Source: Oscillospiraceae bacterium (GTDB lineage Bacteria; Bacillota; Clostridia; Oscillospirales; Acutalibacteraceae). From it: a DNA stretch of 42,594 nucleotides. Location of the stretch: the NCBI GenBank assembly GCA_902780565.1, contig CACZGD010000009.1, positions 1 to 42,594 of the forward strand, written 5' to 3'. Of the stretch, positions 26,405-36,760 are shown one piece after another. A program made the position numbers and the translations under genes. The notes beneath the pieces were generated by a model. It saw only the letters and a program-made list of their open reading frames with translations. It was not told where the DNA came from and ran no database searches. Numbering within the stretch: position 1 is the first letter of the stretch; every line of letters starts with the position of its first letter.

Positions 26405-26432
26405 CAAAAAATCCCCTCGCGGGGATTTTTTT
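26405..26432. terminator. Bidirectional terminator
   Basis: AAAAATCCCC (26407-26416) pairs with GGGGATTTTT (26421-26430) around TCGC. T-runs occur on both strands. It separates the transporter gene from the convergent DUF4317 gene. Confidence 0.88.
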
Positions 26433-26471
26433 GATCTTCACGGCGCTTTCCGGACCCTCGGGGCAGCGCCG

Positions 26472-27593
26472 TCAGATCGTCACGTCGATGCCGTTGACCT
26501 CGACGCCGTTTTCGGCGCGGATCAGGATATAGCGCACACCGTCGATCATTTCGGTTTTGATCAGATCCGAGCGGTCGGGGTTGACGCGGATCTGCACGTC
26601 CGGGGTGTTGACCTCGATCTGCTTGCCGCCGATCAGGTTCTGGGGCGGCAGGGCGGCGTCGCCGAAGCGGGCGTCGTATTCCGTTGTGAACGCCTCCACC
26701 TTTTCGGGCGTCACGCCGCAGTCGGACAGCAGGCGCGTCACGGTCTGCTTCGTCACCACGGGGCGCTCCTCGTCCTCGCCGGAAGTCTTGTAGTCGGCAA
26801 GCTGCTCGTCGAACGCGTCGCGCAGGGTCAGGGCGACCTTCAGGCTGCAGTCCTCGCCGAGGGATTCGTGCAGCAGGTCGGAAAAGGTCTCCTTCTGCTC
26901 GTCGGCGGGCATGGGGATCACGGTCTGCAGTACGGCGTCGATGATCTCGGGGTGGTTCGCGGCGGAATCGCGCGTGTAATACAGCACGTCGTAGATGTTT
27001 GCGGTGCGGTCGTCGAAGCAGGGGAACAAAAAGCCCACGGCGGGGGAGGATAGCACGTTGTTCACGCCGAGCGTCCCGAGCGTGTTCTCGCCCGGGAAAA
27101 AGCCGAGCGCGGGCTTCGTTTCCTTCAGGGGGCACAGCGCCGTCACGCAGTAGCGGAAGACCTCCTCGCTGTCGGCCTCGCCCCCGTCCTTTGCCGCGCC
27201 CGGCACGTCGTAGGCGTCGGTGAGCAGCAGGATCATATAGGGACCGTCCATCACGGCGTTTTCGGCAAGCCGACGGAACAGGTCGTTCGCGGCGGCTTCG
27301 CCCGCTTCGTCGGCGTTCCTGAGGGCGCTGAGCATGCGGTGGACGTCGGAATCCATGACCTGTTCGTTCGTAAAGGGCAGGGTGAGCAGATTTTTGTCCG
27401 GCATACCGGACAGGACCTTGCGCAGCAGGGTCAGGATCGCGCCGGTATCCTCCTGCGAGGCCGCCGCCAGCGGCTGCCGGAACACGGTCACGATCTCCTT
27501 TTTCTCATTCACAAGGCAGCCGAACAGCGCGGCAAGCGCGATCCGGTCCGGCCGCAGATGCCGCCGGAGCTCGGCGATCTCTTTATCGAGCAT
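26472..27593 (-). CDS. DUF4317 family protein
   Basis: The 373-residue soluble protein matches the DUF4317 pattern common in Clostridia: an opening KEIAELRRHLRPDR, then FGCLVNEKKEIVTVFRQ, TNEQVMDSDVHRMLSALR, MDGPYMILLLTDAYDVPG and ALCPLKETKPALGFF. There is no signal peptide or membrane helix. The function of the family is not known to me. It is a single gene, divergent from a GH78 gene, and its promoter sits inside a perfect inverted repeat. The start follows GAAAGGAAG. Confidence 0.85.
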   Translation of the reverse strand: MLDKEIAELRRHLRPDRIALAALFGCLVNEKKEIVTVFRQPLAAASQEDTGAILTLLRKVLSGMPDKNLLTLPFTNEQVMDSDVHRMLSALRNADEAGEAAANDLFRRLAENAVMDGPYMILLLTDAYDVPGAAKDGGEADSEEVFRYCVTALCPLKETKPALGFFPGENTLGTLGVNNVLSSPAVGFLFPCFDDRTANIYDVLYYTRDSAANHPEIIDAVLQTVIPMPADEQKETFSDLLHESLGEDCSLKVALTLRDAFDEQLADYKTSGEDEERPVVTKQTVTRLLSDCGVTPEKVEAFTTEYDARFGDAALPPQNLIGGKQIEVNTPDVQIRVNPDRSDLIKTEMIDGVRYILIRAENGVEVNGIDVTI

Positions 27594-27613
27594 ATGTTTT
27601 CTTCCTTTCTCTT

Positions 27614-27645
27614 GGGAATTGCCGGGCTATTATACCGCAATTCCC
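27614..27645. promoter_or_regulatory. Perfect 9-bp inverted repeat flanking the DUF4317 -10 box (operator candidate)
   Basis: GGGAATTGC (27614-27622) and its exact complement GCAATTCCC (27637-27645) are separated by 14 bp that contain the -10 element (27629-27634). The predicted transcript start (about 27622) lies within the near arm, so the pair cannot form an RNA hairpin. A DNA-binding dimer is the more natural reading. Confidence 0.6.
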
Positions 27646-27657
27646 GCCGTTTTGCAA
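27629..27657 (-). promoter_or_regulatory. Promoter of the DUF4317 gene
   Basis: Minus strand: -35 TTGCAA (27652-27657), 17-bp spacer, consensus -10 TATAAT (27629-27634). Confidence 0.78.
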
Positions 27658-27681
27658 GGCGAAAATTGGGACAGCGCGTGA

Positions 27682-27710
27682 TTGACATGTTCACAATTCT
27701 CTGCTATACT
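27682..27710 (+). promoter_or_regulatory. Promoter of the GH78 gene
   Basis: Consensus -35 TTGACA (27682-27687), 17-bp spacer, -10 TATACT (27705-27710) with an upstream TGC. Confidence 0.82.
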
Positions 27711-27751
27711 GAAAACAAAGATCCGCCGCTGGCGGGAAAGTGAGGGTTATT

Positions 27752-29956
27752 ATGAACGAGATTTTCCATGCGCAATGGATCAAAGCGAAAAAGAACGGTA
27801 AAATGAACGCCGTGTCCTTCATCAAGACCTTTCCGGTGTGCGGCGCCGTCAGACGGGCGACGCTGAGTCTGACCGCGCACGGCGTGTTTCAGGCGAAGGT
27901 CGGCGGCAAGCCCGTCAGCGACGAGGTCCTCGCCCCCGGCTGGACGGTCTATGACAAGCGCCTGCAGTACCGCGAATACGAGATCACGGAGCTGCTGAAG
28001 GACGGCGACAACCTGATCGAGGTCTCCGTCGGGCGCGGCTGGTTCTTCCATAAGACGAAGGAATGGGCGATAGACGGCATGCAGCCGGACGAGGCGGCGC
28101 TGATCGCGGCGATCGTGCTGGAATACGAGGACGGCACGGTCCGCACGTATGTTACGGACGGCGGCTGGTTCACGCGGCCCTCCCGCACCGTGTATAACGA
28201 TATGTATAACGGCGAGACGCGCGACCTGACCCTGAAAAAGGGCGAGCTGACCGAGGCTGTGGTCGTGAACGCGCCGAAGAACGTCCTGATCCCGACCGAG
28301 GGCGCGCCGATCACGGAGCATGAGCGCATCCCGGGCAAGGAGCTGATCGTCACGCCGAACGGCGAGCAGGTGATCGACTTCGGGCAGGAGGTCACGGGCT
28401 ACGTGCAGTTTTCCGCCGAAGCGCCCGCCGGGACCGAGATCCGCCTGAAGCACTTCGAGGTGCTGGACGCGGACGGCAACGTCTATACCAAAAATCTGCG
28501 CGGGGCAAACGCGACCTTCACCGTGATCGCGGGCGAAAAGCCCTTCACGGTCAAGCCGCGCTTCACGTTCTACGGCTTCCGTTACGTGCAGGTCACGGGG
28601 CTGGAGACGGTGGACCCCGCCGCCTTCACCGCCATTGCGGTGCATTCCGATATGAAGCGCACGGGCTTTTTCGAGTGCGGCAACGCCCTGCTCGATCAGT
28701 TCGTGCATAACGTGGTTTGGGGCCAGAAGGGCAACTTCCTGGACGTGCCGACCGACTGCCCGCAGCGCGACGAGCGCCTCGGCTGGACCGGCGACGCGGA
28801 GGTCTTCTCCCGCACCGCGGCGATTCTGTTCGACGTGCGCGCGTTCTTTGAGAAGTGGCTGAACGACCTCAGGGCGGACCAGCGCCCGGACGGCGCGATC
28901 CCGCACGTGTGCCCCCTGCCGTGGGAGCGCAAGGACGGCAGCTACGCCTCCCCCGCGTGGGCGGACGCGGCCGTGATCATCCCGTGGGAGCTGTACGTCG
29001 CGTACGGCGACGTCGGCATTCTGCGCCGTCACTTCGAGCTGATGCGCGGCTGGGTGGACTATATGCTGTCTGTCTGCCGCAAAAAGGGCGAAAAGATCGG
29101 CGAGGAGTTTGCGCATCCGTGGACGGACGGCGGCTTCGGCGACTGGCTGAGCCTTGATAAAGAGAACGAGGACGACGCGCAGGGCAAGACCGACAAGGGC
29201 CTGATCGCCACCGCGTACCTTGCGAAGGATCTGGAGATCCTGATCGATACCTGCCGCCTGCTGGGGTGCGATCCCTCCTATTACGAAGCGGCGCGGGAAT
29301 CCGCCGTCGCCTTCTTCCGCAGCGAGTATATGACCGAGGGCCGCATGAAGCAGCAGACCCAGACCGCAGCGGTGATCGCCCTTGTGTTCGGTCTCACCGA
29401 CAAGCCGGAGGCTACGGCGAAGCAGCTTGTGGAGAATGTGAGGGCCTATGGGCGCCTGACCACCGGATTCATCGGCTCCACCTATCTGCTGGACGCGCTG
29501 ACCCTTGCGGGCGCGGACGACCTTGCCGTCGATCTGCTGCTGAAATCGGACTATCCCTCGTGGCTCTATCCCGTCACGAAGGGCGCGACCACGGTGTGGG
29601 AGCGCTGGAACGGCATCCATGCCGACGGCACGTTTGCCGACGACAGGATGAATTCCTTTAACCACTACGCCTACGGCAGCGTGTTCTCTTGGATGTTCCG
29701 CCGCCTTGCGGGCATTCAGACGGACCCCGCCGACCCGGGCTACCGGACCGTGCGTTTCCGTCCCGCGCCGGACGCGCGCCTGCCGCACATCAAGGCCGGC
29801 ATCGAGACCGACCTCGGCACGGTCGCGATCGCGTACGACAAGACGGACGCCGGCTGGCGCTTCGTCTTCACCGTGCCGGCGGGTGTGACGGCCACGGCGA
29901 CCCTGTTCGGCGAAACGCACGAGCTTCCGGCAGGCGAGACCGTGATAGAAGCGTAA
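27752..29956 (+). CDS. Glycoside hydrolase family 78, alpha-L-rhamnosidase
   Basis: The 734-residue product has an N-terminal beta-sandwich carbohydrate-binding part (SLTAHGVFQAKVGGKPV, LAPGWTVYDKRLQYREYEIT), a second beta domain (IDFGQEVTGYVQF), an (alpha/alpha)6 barrel, and a C-terminal beta sandwich. The family signature DVPTDCPQRDERLGWTGDAE holds the acidic residues that bind the substrate and donate the proton. The likely base glutamate is in TVWERWNGI. It removes terminal alpha-L-rhamnose from pectin fragments, flavonoid glycosides or bacterial glycans. There is no signal peptide, so it acts in the cytoplasm. The ATG at 27752 is preferred over the in-frame GTG at 27740, which overlaps the ribosome site GTGAGGG. 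Confidence 0.9.
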   Translation: MNEIFHAQWIKAKKNGKMNAVSFIKTFPVCGAVRRATLSLTAHGVFQAKVGGKPVSDEVLAPGWTVYDKRLQYREYEITELLKDGDNLIEVSVGRGWFFHKTKEWAIDGMQPDEAALIAAIVLEYEDGTVRTYVTDGGWFTRPSRTVYNDMYNGETRDLTLKKGELTEAVVVNAPKNVLIPTEGAPITEHERIPGKELIVTPNGEQVIDFGQEVTGYVQFSAEAPAGTEIRLKHFEVLDADGNVYTKNLRGANATFTVIAGEKPFTVKPRFTFYGFRYVQVTGLETVDPAAFTAIAVHSDMKRTGFFECGNALLDQFVHNVVWGQKGNFLDVPTDCPQRDERLGWTGDAEVFSRTAAILFDVRAFFEKWLNDLRADQRPDGAIPHVCPLPWERKDGSYASPAWADAAVIIPWELYVAYGDVGILRRHFELMRGWVDYMLSVCRKKGEKIGEEFAHPWTDGGFGDWLSLDKENEDDAQGKTDKGLIATAYLAKDLEILIDTCRLLGCDPSYYEAARESAVAFFRSEYMTEGRMKQQTQTAAVIALVFGLTDKPEATAKQLVENVRAYGRLTTGFIGSTYLLDALTLAGADDLAVDLLLKSDYPSWLYPVTKGATTVWERWNGIHADGTFADDRMNSFNHYAYGSVFSWMFRRLAGIQTDPADPGYRTVRFRPAPDARLPHIKAGIETDLGTVAIAYDKTDAGWRFVFTVPAGVTATATLFGETHELPAGETVIEA

Positions 29957-30007
29957 GGCTTCCGCGCGCAGAGATTAAGGATATATAATATTATAATAAA
30001 AATGAAT

Positions 30008-30045
30008 AAGCGCAGGACCCCGCGGTCCTGCGCTTGCCTGTTTTC
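30008..30045 (+). terminator. Terminator after the GH78 gene
   Basis: A perfect 12-bp stem (AAGCGCAGGACC at 30008-30019 with GGTCCTGCGCTT at 30024-30035) is followed by GCCTGTTTTCC. Confidence 0.8.
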
Positions 30046-30046
30046 C

Positions 30047-30076
30047 GAAAAAAAAGCCCCGCGTCCGGCGCGGGGC
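30047..30076 (-). terminator. Terminator after the dockerin gene
   Basis: GCCCCGCG (30056-30063) pairs with CGCGGGGC (30069-30076). Read on the minus strand it is followed by eight T (30048-30055). It lies 14 bp past the stop codon. Confidence 0.87.
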
Positions 30077-30089
30077 GAAAGGCGCTTTG

Positions 30090-31211
30090 TTATCTGGTGA
30101 GTGTCCAGGTGTCATAGTAGAGAAGCTCATTGGTGGCTTCGTCGCGGACGATCAGCTCGTAATTCACCTTGTACACGTCGGAGGGCCAGACGCCGACTTC
30201 GGCAAGGTTGGAGGGATACGTTCCTTCATTGTAAAACAGGATCATATCGATCACAGCGGTGTATCTCTCATAAACGGTTTCGTATTCCACAAATGTGTTA
30301 TACTCGGAGAGCGGAATATCGTTGATTGCAAGCAGGTTGACCTCAAGAATCTGCGCGTCCCCGGTCAGGTTGCGATACAGGAAATACAGGTGCAGGGCGT
30401 CGTCGCTCGTATTGATACTGTCATATTCCTCTACGAAAAACGTAAAGGCGCAGAGACCGTCGGTCCATTCGTCCCAGCCTCTGGAAACATAGGGCTCGTA
30501 GCTGTCATACGGGGTCAGACCGGTATCCCAGATGACCTGCCAGACGTCTGAGCGCAGGGGTTCAGACTCGCTGGCCCAGGGGTCGCCCGCGTATTTGGTC
30601 ACATGATATTCAAAAGCGATGCTGCCGGTGGGGGCAATACTGAAATCGGTCGGCGTGCCGCCCTTCGCAATCGTAAACGTCACGAAGTTGGAGGTGTGCG
30701 GCTGCACAAGGGTATCCCCCAGATTATCGCATTCGTAATCCGGCGTCAGGCAGCGGTTCACACCCCAGTTGAAGAAGGTAAAGTCGATGTAATTGTCCGT
30801 ATAATTGTCGAGATAGAAATTGACCCAGATGTACTCATAGTCCTCATCCCAATACCAGTCGTCAAGCACGATGCCGAAATCGCGGGTCATATCCACGATA
30901 AAGCCTCTGGGGTCTTCGGTGGGCACGGTGTAGCCGAGGTCTTCCAGCCCGACGGCGGCGCGCAGGATCAGACGGGCGTCGGACGCGGTGATCACGTAGT
31001 CGTCGTCCACGTCGGCGGCGTAGAAGGCTTCGGTGTCGAACGGGATATCCTCCAGCCCGACGGCGGCGCGCAGGGCAAGACGCGCGTCGGAGGCGGTGAC
31101 GCTGCCGTCAAAATCCACGTCGCCGAGCGTATAGGCGGAAACGCCGACGGCAAAGAGCAGAAGCAGGGCGGCGGTGAGACAGATGATCCACAGGGGCTTG
31201 AACTTTTTCAT
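30090..31211 (-). CDS. Secreted protein with N-terminal dockerin domain
   Basis: The 373-residue product has a clear signal peptide (MKKFKPLWIICLTAALLLLFAVGVSA). It is followed at once by a type I dockerin-like pair of calcium loops (about 28-92): LGDVDFDGSVTASDARLALRAAVGLE and AADVDDDYVITASDARLILRAAVGLE. The remaining 280 residues are acidic, aromatic-rich and beta-like (FIVDMTRDFGIVLDDWYW and so on), with no recognised enzyme motif. Dockerins bind cohesins on cell-surface or scaffold proteins. Most are C-terminal, so this N-terminal placement is less usual. No cohesin is visible in the window. The ATG at 31211 follows AAAGGAGAG. The frame is open further upstream but lacks a signal peptide there. 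Confidence 0.82.
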   Translation of the reverse strand: MKKFKPLWIICLTAALLLLFAVGVSAYTLGDVDFDGSVTASDARLALRAAVGLEDIPFDTEAFYAADVDDDYVITASDARLILRAAVGLEDLGYTVPTEDPRGFIVDMTRDFGIVLDDWYWDEDYEYIWVNFYLDNYTDNYIDFTFFNWGVNRCLTPDYECDNLGDTLVQPHTSNFVTFTIAKGGTPTDFSIAPTGSIAFEYHVTKYAGDPWASESEPLRSDVWQVIWDTGLTPYDSYEPYVSRGWDEWTDGLCAFTFFVEEYDSINTSDDALHLYFLYRNLTGDAQILEVNLLAINDIPLSEYNTFVEYETVYERYTAVIDMILFYNEGTYPSNLAEVGVWPSDVYKVNYELIVRDEATNELLYYDTWTLTR

Positions 31212-31241
31212 GGGGACTCTCCTTTTTAATATGATATTTTT

Positions 31242-31270
31242 ATGATACCAAAGGGCTTGATTTTTGTCAA
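31242..31270 (-). promoter_or_regulatory. Promoter of the dockerin gene
   Basis: Minus strand: consensus -35 TTGACA (31265-31270), 17-bp spacer, -10 TATCAT (31242-31247). Confidence 0.78.
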
Positions 31271-31290
31271 GAATGAACAGGCGCGTTGAC

Positions 31291-31322
31291 AAAAAAATCC
31301 CCCGCGGGAGACCCGCGGGGGA
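31291..31322 (-). terminator. Terminator after the giant secreted protein gene
   Basis: TCCCCCGCGGG (31298-31308) pairs with CCCGCGGGGGA (31312-31322) around a 3-nt loop. Seven T follow on the minus strand (31291-31297). Confidence 0.88.
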
Positions 31323-31335
31323 CGGAGGGAACCGC

Positions 31336-34300
31336 TTATTTTGCGATGGGGGACCACCACAGGAAGATGCGGTTGATGATGAAGAGGATGTGATGCAGCA
31401 GCTCGGTCCACCAGCCGGAGATGGTGGAGCGGTCGTGCGTTTCACCGCAGTACGGGCAGGGGCCGGAGGATTCCGCGCCGCCCTCGCTCTCGCCGCAATC
31501 CACGCAGACACCGTCGTCACCGTAGTGATGGCCGGTCGCCGCAATGGGTTCGGTCGTCGTGGCGGTGTAGGTCTTGCCGTCGGGGCCGGTCACGGTCGCG
31601 GTCAGGGTCATTTCGCCGTTCTCGGTGCAGGTGGGCTTCACGGTGACTTCGGTCTCAGCCTCGGCGGAGACGGTCTTCACGTGGCTGTCGTCCTTTTCGC
31701 ACACGAAGGTCGCGGTCGCGGTGGCGCCGTTCCAGCTCCACGCGGGCTCGCCCCAAACGTGTCCGGTGGCGGGGATGACCACGGTCAGGGTATCCGTATA
31801 GGTCTCGCCGTCGGGGCCGGTCACGGTCGCGGTGTAGACGGTCTCGCCGTCGTCTTCGCAGGTCGCGGCGCTGGATTCCACGCTGATCTCGGCCTCGGCC
31901 ACGAAGGGCTCGCCGCCGTTCTTGTCGACGAAGGTCGCGGCGGCGGTGTAACCGTCCTCGGTCTCGGTCCACTCCCAGGTGGGTTCCGCCCAGTCGGGTT
32001 CGGGCTCGGTGCTGCCGCAGACGATATCGGCGCGGTCGCGGATACGGATGCGCGCGAAGTAGTCGGTATCCGGCCAGGTGTCGTCGGAGGAGGCAAGACC
32101 GGTCGCGGAGATCTCCACGCCGACTTCGCAGCCTTCCACTTCCTTACCGGTGGTGATGTAACCGTCGATGAACACGCGGCACAGGTCGCCGTTGGCGTCT
32201 CTGACCATGATGGTCTGGATCAGGCCGTTCACGACCTCAAAGCTGTCCACGGTGCCCTTCACAGTGACAAGATCGCCGCGCACGGAGAAGTCGTTGATCT
32301 GAGCGGCGGTGACTTCGGCGGGTTCGACCTCGCCTTCACCGATGACTTCGATCGAGGTGACCTGCAGTTCGGGCTCGCCCTGATAGAAATCGGTGTAGCC
32401 TTCCACATGGACCTTGTCGCCGATCTTGAATTCGCCGGAAACGGGGAAGCAGCAGATGCCGCCGGTGGCGTCCTGAACATAGATGCAGTCGAAGAACGCG
32501 GTATCCTTGTCGTAGCCGGAGGCGTTGGAGGTCACGACGCCCTCGATGGCGTATTCGTAGCCTTCCTCAGTGTTGGCGCGGACCGCGGCGATGTCGGTGA
32601 TCGGCAGATCGCCTTCCTGCTCACGCACGGAGAGGATCAGGTCCTTCGTGTAGGTGTGCGCCTTGCCTTCGATTTCCATTACGGCGGTCACGGTGATGGT
32701 CTGCCGCTTGGCGACGGTGGGCACGTAGTTGAAGTTGATATCATAGGTGCCGTTGGCGGGCACGGTGTAGCCGACGGTGGCTCTGCCGATCTCGGTCTCG
32801 CCGTCCATGGTGTAGACGACGCTGGTCACGGTGGCGTCGGTGTCTTCATTGTTGAAGAAGGAGACGGTCAGAACGTCTTCCTCGTTCACAACGGCCACGT
32901 CGGAAGCGGCGGTGAAGTCGGAGATACCGGCGGAAACGCCGTTGCCGACCCACACGGGCGCGGTGACGGCCAGATCGCCGTCCTTCTGGGTGACGCGGAT
33001 GTAGTAATAGGTCTCTTCGGGCGCGAGCGTGCAGCTCAGGGCGCCTTCCGCAAGCTCAACGGCGTTGTCCCAGGTGTAAACGACCTTGCCGTCGTCCGCA
33101 ATGACTTCGACCTTCTGGATCGCGTCGGTCGCGTCGGGATCATACATGGTCACGGAGACGTTCAGCTCCGTGGGCTTCTCCTCACCGAAGACGGTGCCCA
33201 TGGGCATGTCGTTGACGGTGTAAACAAGCTCCAGGTTCTTGTCTTCCGTGGCGTAAACGCGCAGGTTGCGGATCGCGTCGTAGATGCCCTGCTCGGAGAA
33301 GGACTCCGCAAGCACCACGTCGCGGGCGTCGTTGGCGTTGCCCCAGCGGCCCTTGTGGTTATCCTGGTTGTTCGTGGGCGCGATGTGCCAGCCCTTGGAG
33401 AGGGCAAGATCGTACTGCTCGTAGCTGGGATAATAGCCGCCTGCGCCGATCTGGCCTTCGCCGTTGCCGACCTCCACAAGGAACATGTGGTCGTCGGTCT
33501 CCTCATCCCAATAGCTGAAGTCGGTGAAGTTGCCGAACGTGGTGCCGGGATGGTTGAACTGGTTCAGGGACTCGCCCTTGTTGATGGTTTCGTAATACAG
33601 CTTCATGCCCGCGTCGCCGGTCTTGTTGTTCAGCGCGGCGTTATTGCGGGAGACGAGGCCGTCGGAATCGTAGGTGTTGATGTGGCCGGGGCCGCCGGAC
33701 CAGGTCATTTCGTAACCGGCAATGGCGATCAGGTCGTTGTGGTTCGCGTTGAAGTCCGCAACGGTGCCCTTATAGGTCTCCCACAGCGCGCGGGAAGCGT
33801 CGGTCATGAGGGACTTGTCGTTCAGGGCGTCCGCGGGGTTCGCGGCGGAGGTGGTGTCAAAGTAGTTGGAGTGGTCGGTGAACGCCACGAAGTCCACGTT
33901 CGCGGAATCGGGCAGGGACGCGATGTAGTCCAGCGCGGTCTCCAGAGAACCGGAGCCGTCGGAATAGGTGGTGTGGGAGTGCAGCTGACCGAAGTAGAGC
34001 TGATAGCCGGCCTTGCCGACCGTGAAGCTCCAGGCCTTCTCGGCGTAAACGCCGTCGGCACGGGTGACTTCGATCTTGACGGTCACTCTGCCGTCTGCCA
34101 GCGCTTCGGCGGGCTGATAGGACAGGACGCCGTTCTCATACACGGCCTCGACCTCCTGCTCGCCGTCGGCGAAGGTCAGGAGCATACGGAAGGTGGGCGC
34201 GTCGCCCACGTTGCCGATCTTCGCGCTGATGACGGGGGTCTTGTCGTCGCCGGTCTGGGCGTTCGGCGCGGGGGTCAGGTCGGAGAAGAAGGGCTCGTCC

Positions 34301-36760
34301 ACGTTGGAGACCGTCTTGGTGGCTTCGTATTCGATGCCGTAGGAATTGGTCACCTTCACGCGGATGGTGAAGCGGCCGACCTTGCCTTCGTCGAGGACGG
34401 AAGCGGGCAGGGTGAAGGTATAGGACTTGCCGTCGGCGGAGGACTCGTAATCTTCGACGTTGACGGTCGTGTTGCCGAATTCAGCGGTGATGGCGATGTT
34501 GCTGATTTCGGGCGCAAGATCGTCCAGCGAGAACGCCGCGGCGTAATCCTGCTCGAAGTAGCGGGTATCCTCACAGTCGAACATGACGGAGGGATCCTGC
34601 ACCACGTCGCCGTAGACCCTGGTGCCGTCCGCGACCTCGTAGAAGTTGAACAGATAGATGCCCACGTCGTTCTTCGTGGAGAAGGTCCAGCCGGAGAAGA
34701 CGGAGGAGTAGTACTCGATGCACACGGGGGTGCCGTTGTAGGTGACGTCCTTGTTGTAGATGATGTAGCCGCCTTCCTTCTGCACCAGGAACCACTTGGC
34801 GGATTCGGGCGCGGAGCCGTCGGCGTTCGGTTCAATGAAGAACAGCTCCTCGGCAGAGTTCGTGGCAAGGTACTTGCCGTCGATCTCGAAGGAGTAATAT
34901 CTGCCGTAGGTGTCGATCTTGAAGACGTAAGCGCCGTTGCCGGCGGTGGCCTTGTTGCCGCTCACGGTGGTGGGGATGGCCTTCATGGAGTAGTTGGCTT
35001 CGTCCCACAGACCGATGGAGGAGCCGGCGCCGGCGTTGTAGGCGACGTAGGACTTGCCCTTTTCGAGCACGCCGTCCCATTCGCCGTCGTCGATCGCCGC
35101 GACCGCGTCGTCGGGATTCACAAGATAGAACTGCAGGGCGAAGTTCTCCTCGGTGAAGTTATAGGAGGAGGTGTTGGTGAAGTAGCCGGAGAAGACCTCG
35201 AATTCGTTGCGCACGTAAGCTTCAAGATAAGCGGGGCCTCTGTCGCCGGAGATCTTGGGGGAGCTGACGTAGAAGCAGTTCGCGGTCTTCGCGGGGTCGA
35301 GCTTCCAGGTGTTGTCGCCGGATTCGGCGTACTTTTCATAGTCCACAGTGACCTCGGCGTAGGTGCCGGAGGCCCACACGGTGATGGACTTGGTCTCGTC
35401 GTCGTTGGAAATGAAGGTATAGGTGCCGTCTTCGTTGACCTTGACCTTCCACACGAAGTCGGAGGTGAAGTTCACGACCTTGCCGTTTTCAACGGTGGCG
35501 TTGTTGGCCTTCAGGTACCAGTCGCCGTTGGGCTTGGTGGAGATGGCGGTCTTGTGACCGGGGGAGTAGATCGCCACGGTCGCGCCGTCGGTCAGCTGGC
35601 TGAGAGAGGTGACAAGGTCGCCGGTCTCGGCGGGCTCTTCGGGCTCGGCGCCTTCCTTATAGAAGGTGAAGATGAACGCGGAGTTCGTGCCGGGATTGGA
35701 GTAATCCACCAGGGAGAACTCGTTGTAATTGGAATACCAGTCGATGTAGATGTGGCCGCCGTCCTTGGAGGAGGGCAGATCCGCAAGGTACAGGTGAACG
35801 CCGTCGCCCGCGGCCTCTGCGGTCCAGTTGGTGGCGGTCGCGCCGGTGAGGGCGATGTTGTTATAGACCTTGCCGCTGGTGGCGTTGGTGCTCTGCGTGC
35901 CGCCCAGCGTCTTGCCGTCCTGCGTGAAGGTATAGGTGCCGTCGTTGTTGACGGTCACTTCCCACACGACGGAGGCGTCGGCGGTCTTGATGACGCCGGC
36001 CTCGGGCGCAAAGTCCTTGCCGCCGAGGTAGTAGTTGGAGATGACCTCGGAGGAGATCGCCTTGTCGAACCCGTCGTTGAACAGGATGACCTTATCGCCG
36101 GTGGCAAGGGTGGAGGACAGGCCGTAGGACTTTTCCTCGCCGGGCTCCACGGGCGTGTCGGGCGTCTCGTCGACGACCAGATAGAAGTACTGCTGGAACA
36201 GCTCGCCGTCGTTATTCTTGTAGTAGCTGCTCCAGTTGCCCTTGTCGGCGTACCACTCGATGCGGTAGCCGCTGCGGCCGACGTTGTCGATGAAGAACGC
36301 GCCGTCGGTGCTGCCGGGCACGGCGGTCACGGTCCACGCGTCGTTGACCTTATCCAGCGGCATGCTGGAATAGGAGGTATCCATGGACAGCTTCTTGCCG
36401 TCGGCGGTGGAGAAGGTGTAGGTGTTGTCGGAAGCGTTCACGCCCACGGTCCAGATCTCCGTCGCGCCGTAGCCGGAAAGCGCGCCTTCGTCGGAAAGGG
36501 TGACTGCCACGCCGGCGTTATAGTTCCCGGCGTAGGTGGAGGAGAGCGCCATGAGGTTGGCCTTGTTGAAGATGACGACCTTCGCGCCGTCGGTGAGCTG
36601 CGCGAGATCCGTCACAACGCCGGACTTCGCCGCGGGCTCGCCGTAGAAATCGAACTGATAGGCGGCGTTGCCGTTCTTCAGACCGTAGGTGGTGAAGTTG
36701 CCGTTGTAATACTCCAGGGCCTGGTTGTAGTTGCCGTTGTAGTTGGCGACGGAGCTGGTC
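31336..36760 (-). CDS. Giant secreted PHP (CehA/McbA-like) metallohydrolase, main part after a frameshift
   Basis: This holds about 1807 residues of a secreted multidomain protein whose N-terminus is in another frame (next entry). In order it has beta-rich modules of the LTDGAKVVIFNKAN...WTVGVN type repeated several times, then Ig-like spacers. A PHP metallohydrolase domain follows near nt 33000-34010, with metal ligands in LYFGQLHSHTTYSDG, FVAFTDHSNYFD, FNHPGTTFGN and TNNQDNHKGRWG. Next come two OB-fold-like segments (nt about 32590-32060; YAIEGVVTSNASG, DLVTVKGTVDSFE) and two C-terminal repeats (ATVTGPDGETYT, ATVTGPDGKTYT) with CxxC pairs, ending in WWTELLHHILFIINRIFLWW. There is no LPxTG sorting signal. 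PHP domains hydrolyse phosphoesters, and with OB folds an extracellular nuclease or phosphodiesterase is possible. No start codon with a ribosome site exists in this frame. Confidence 0.8.
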
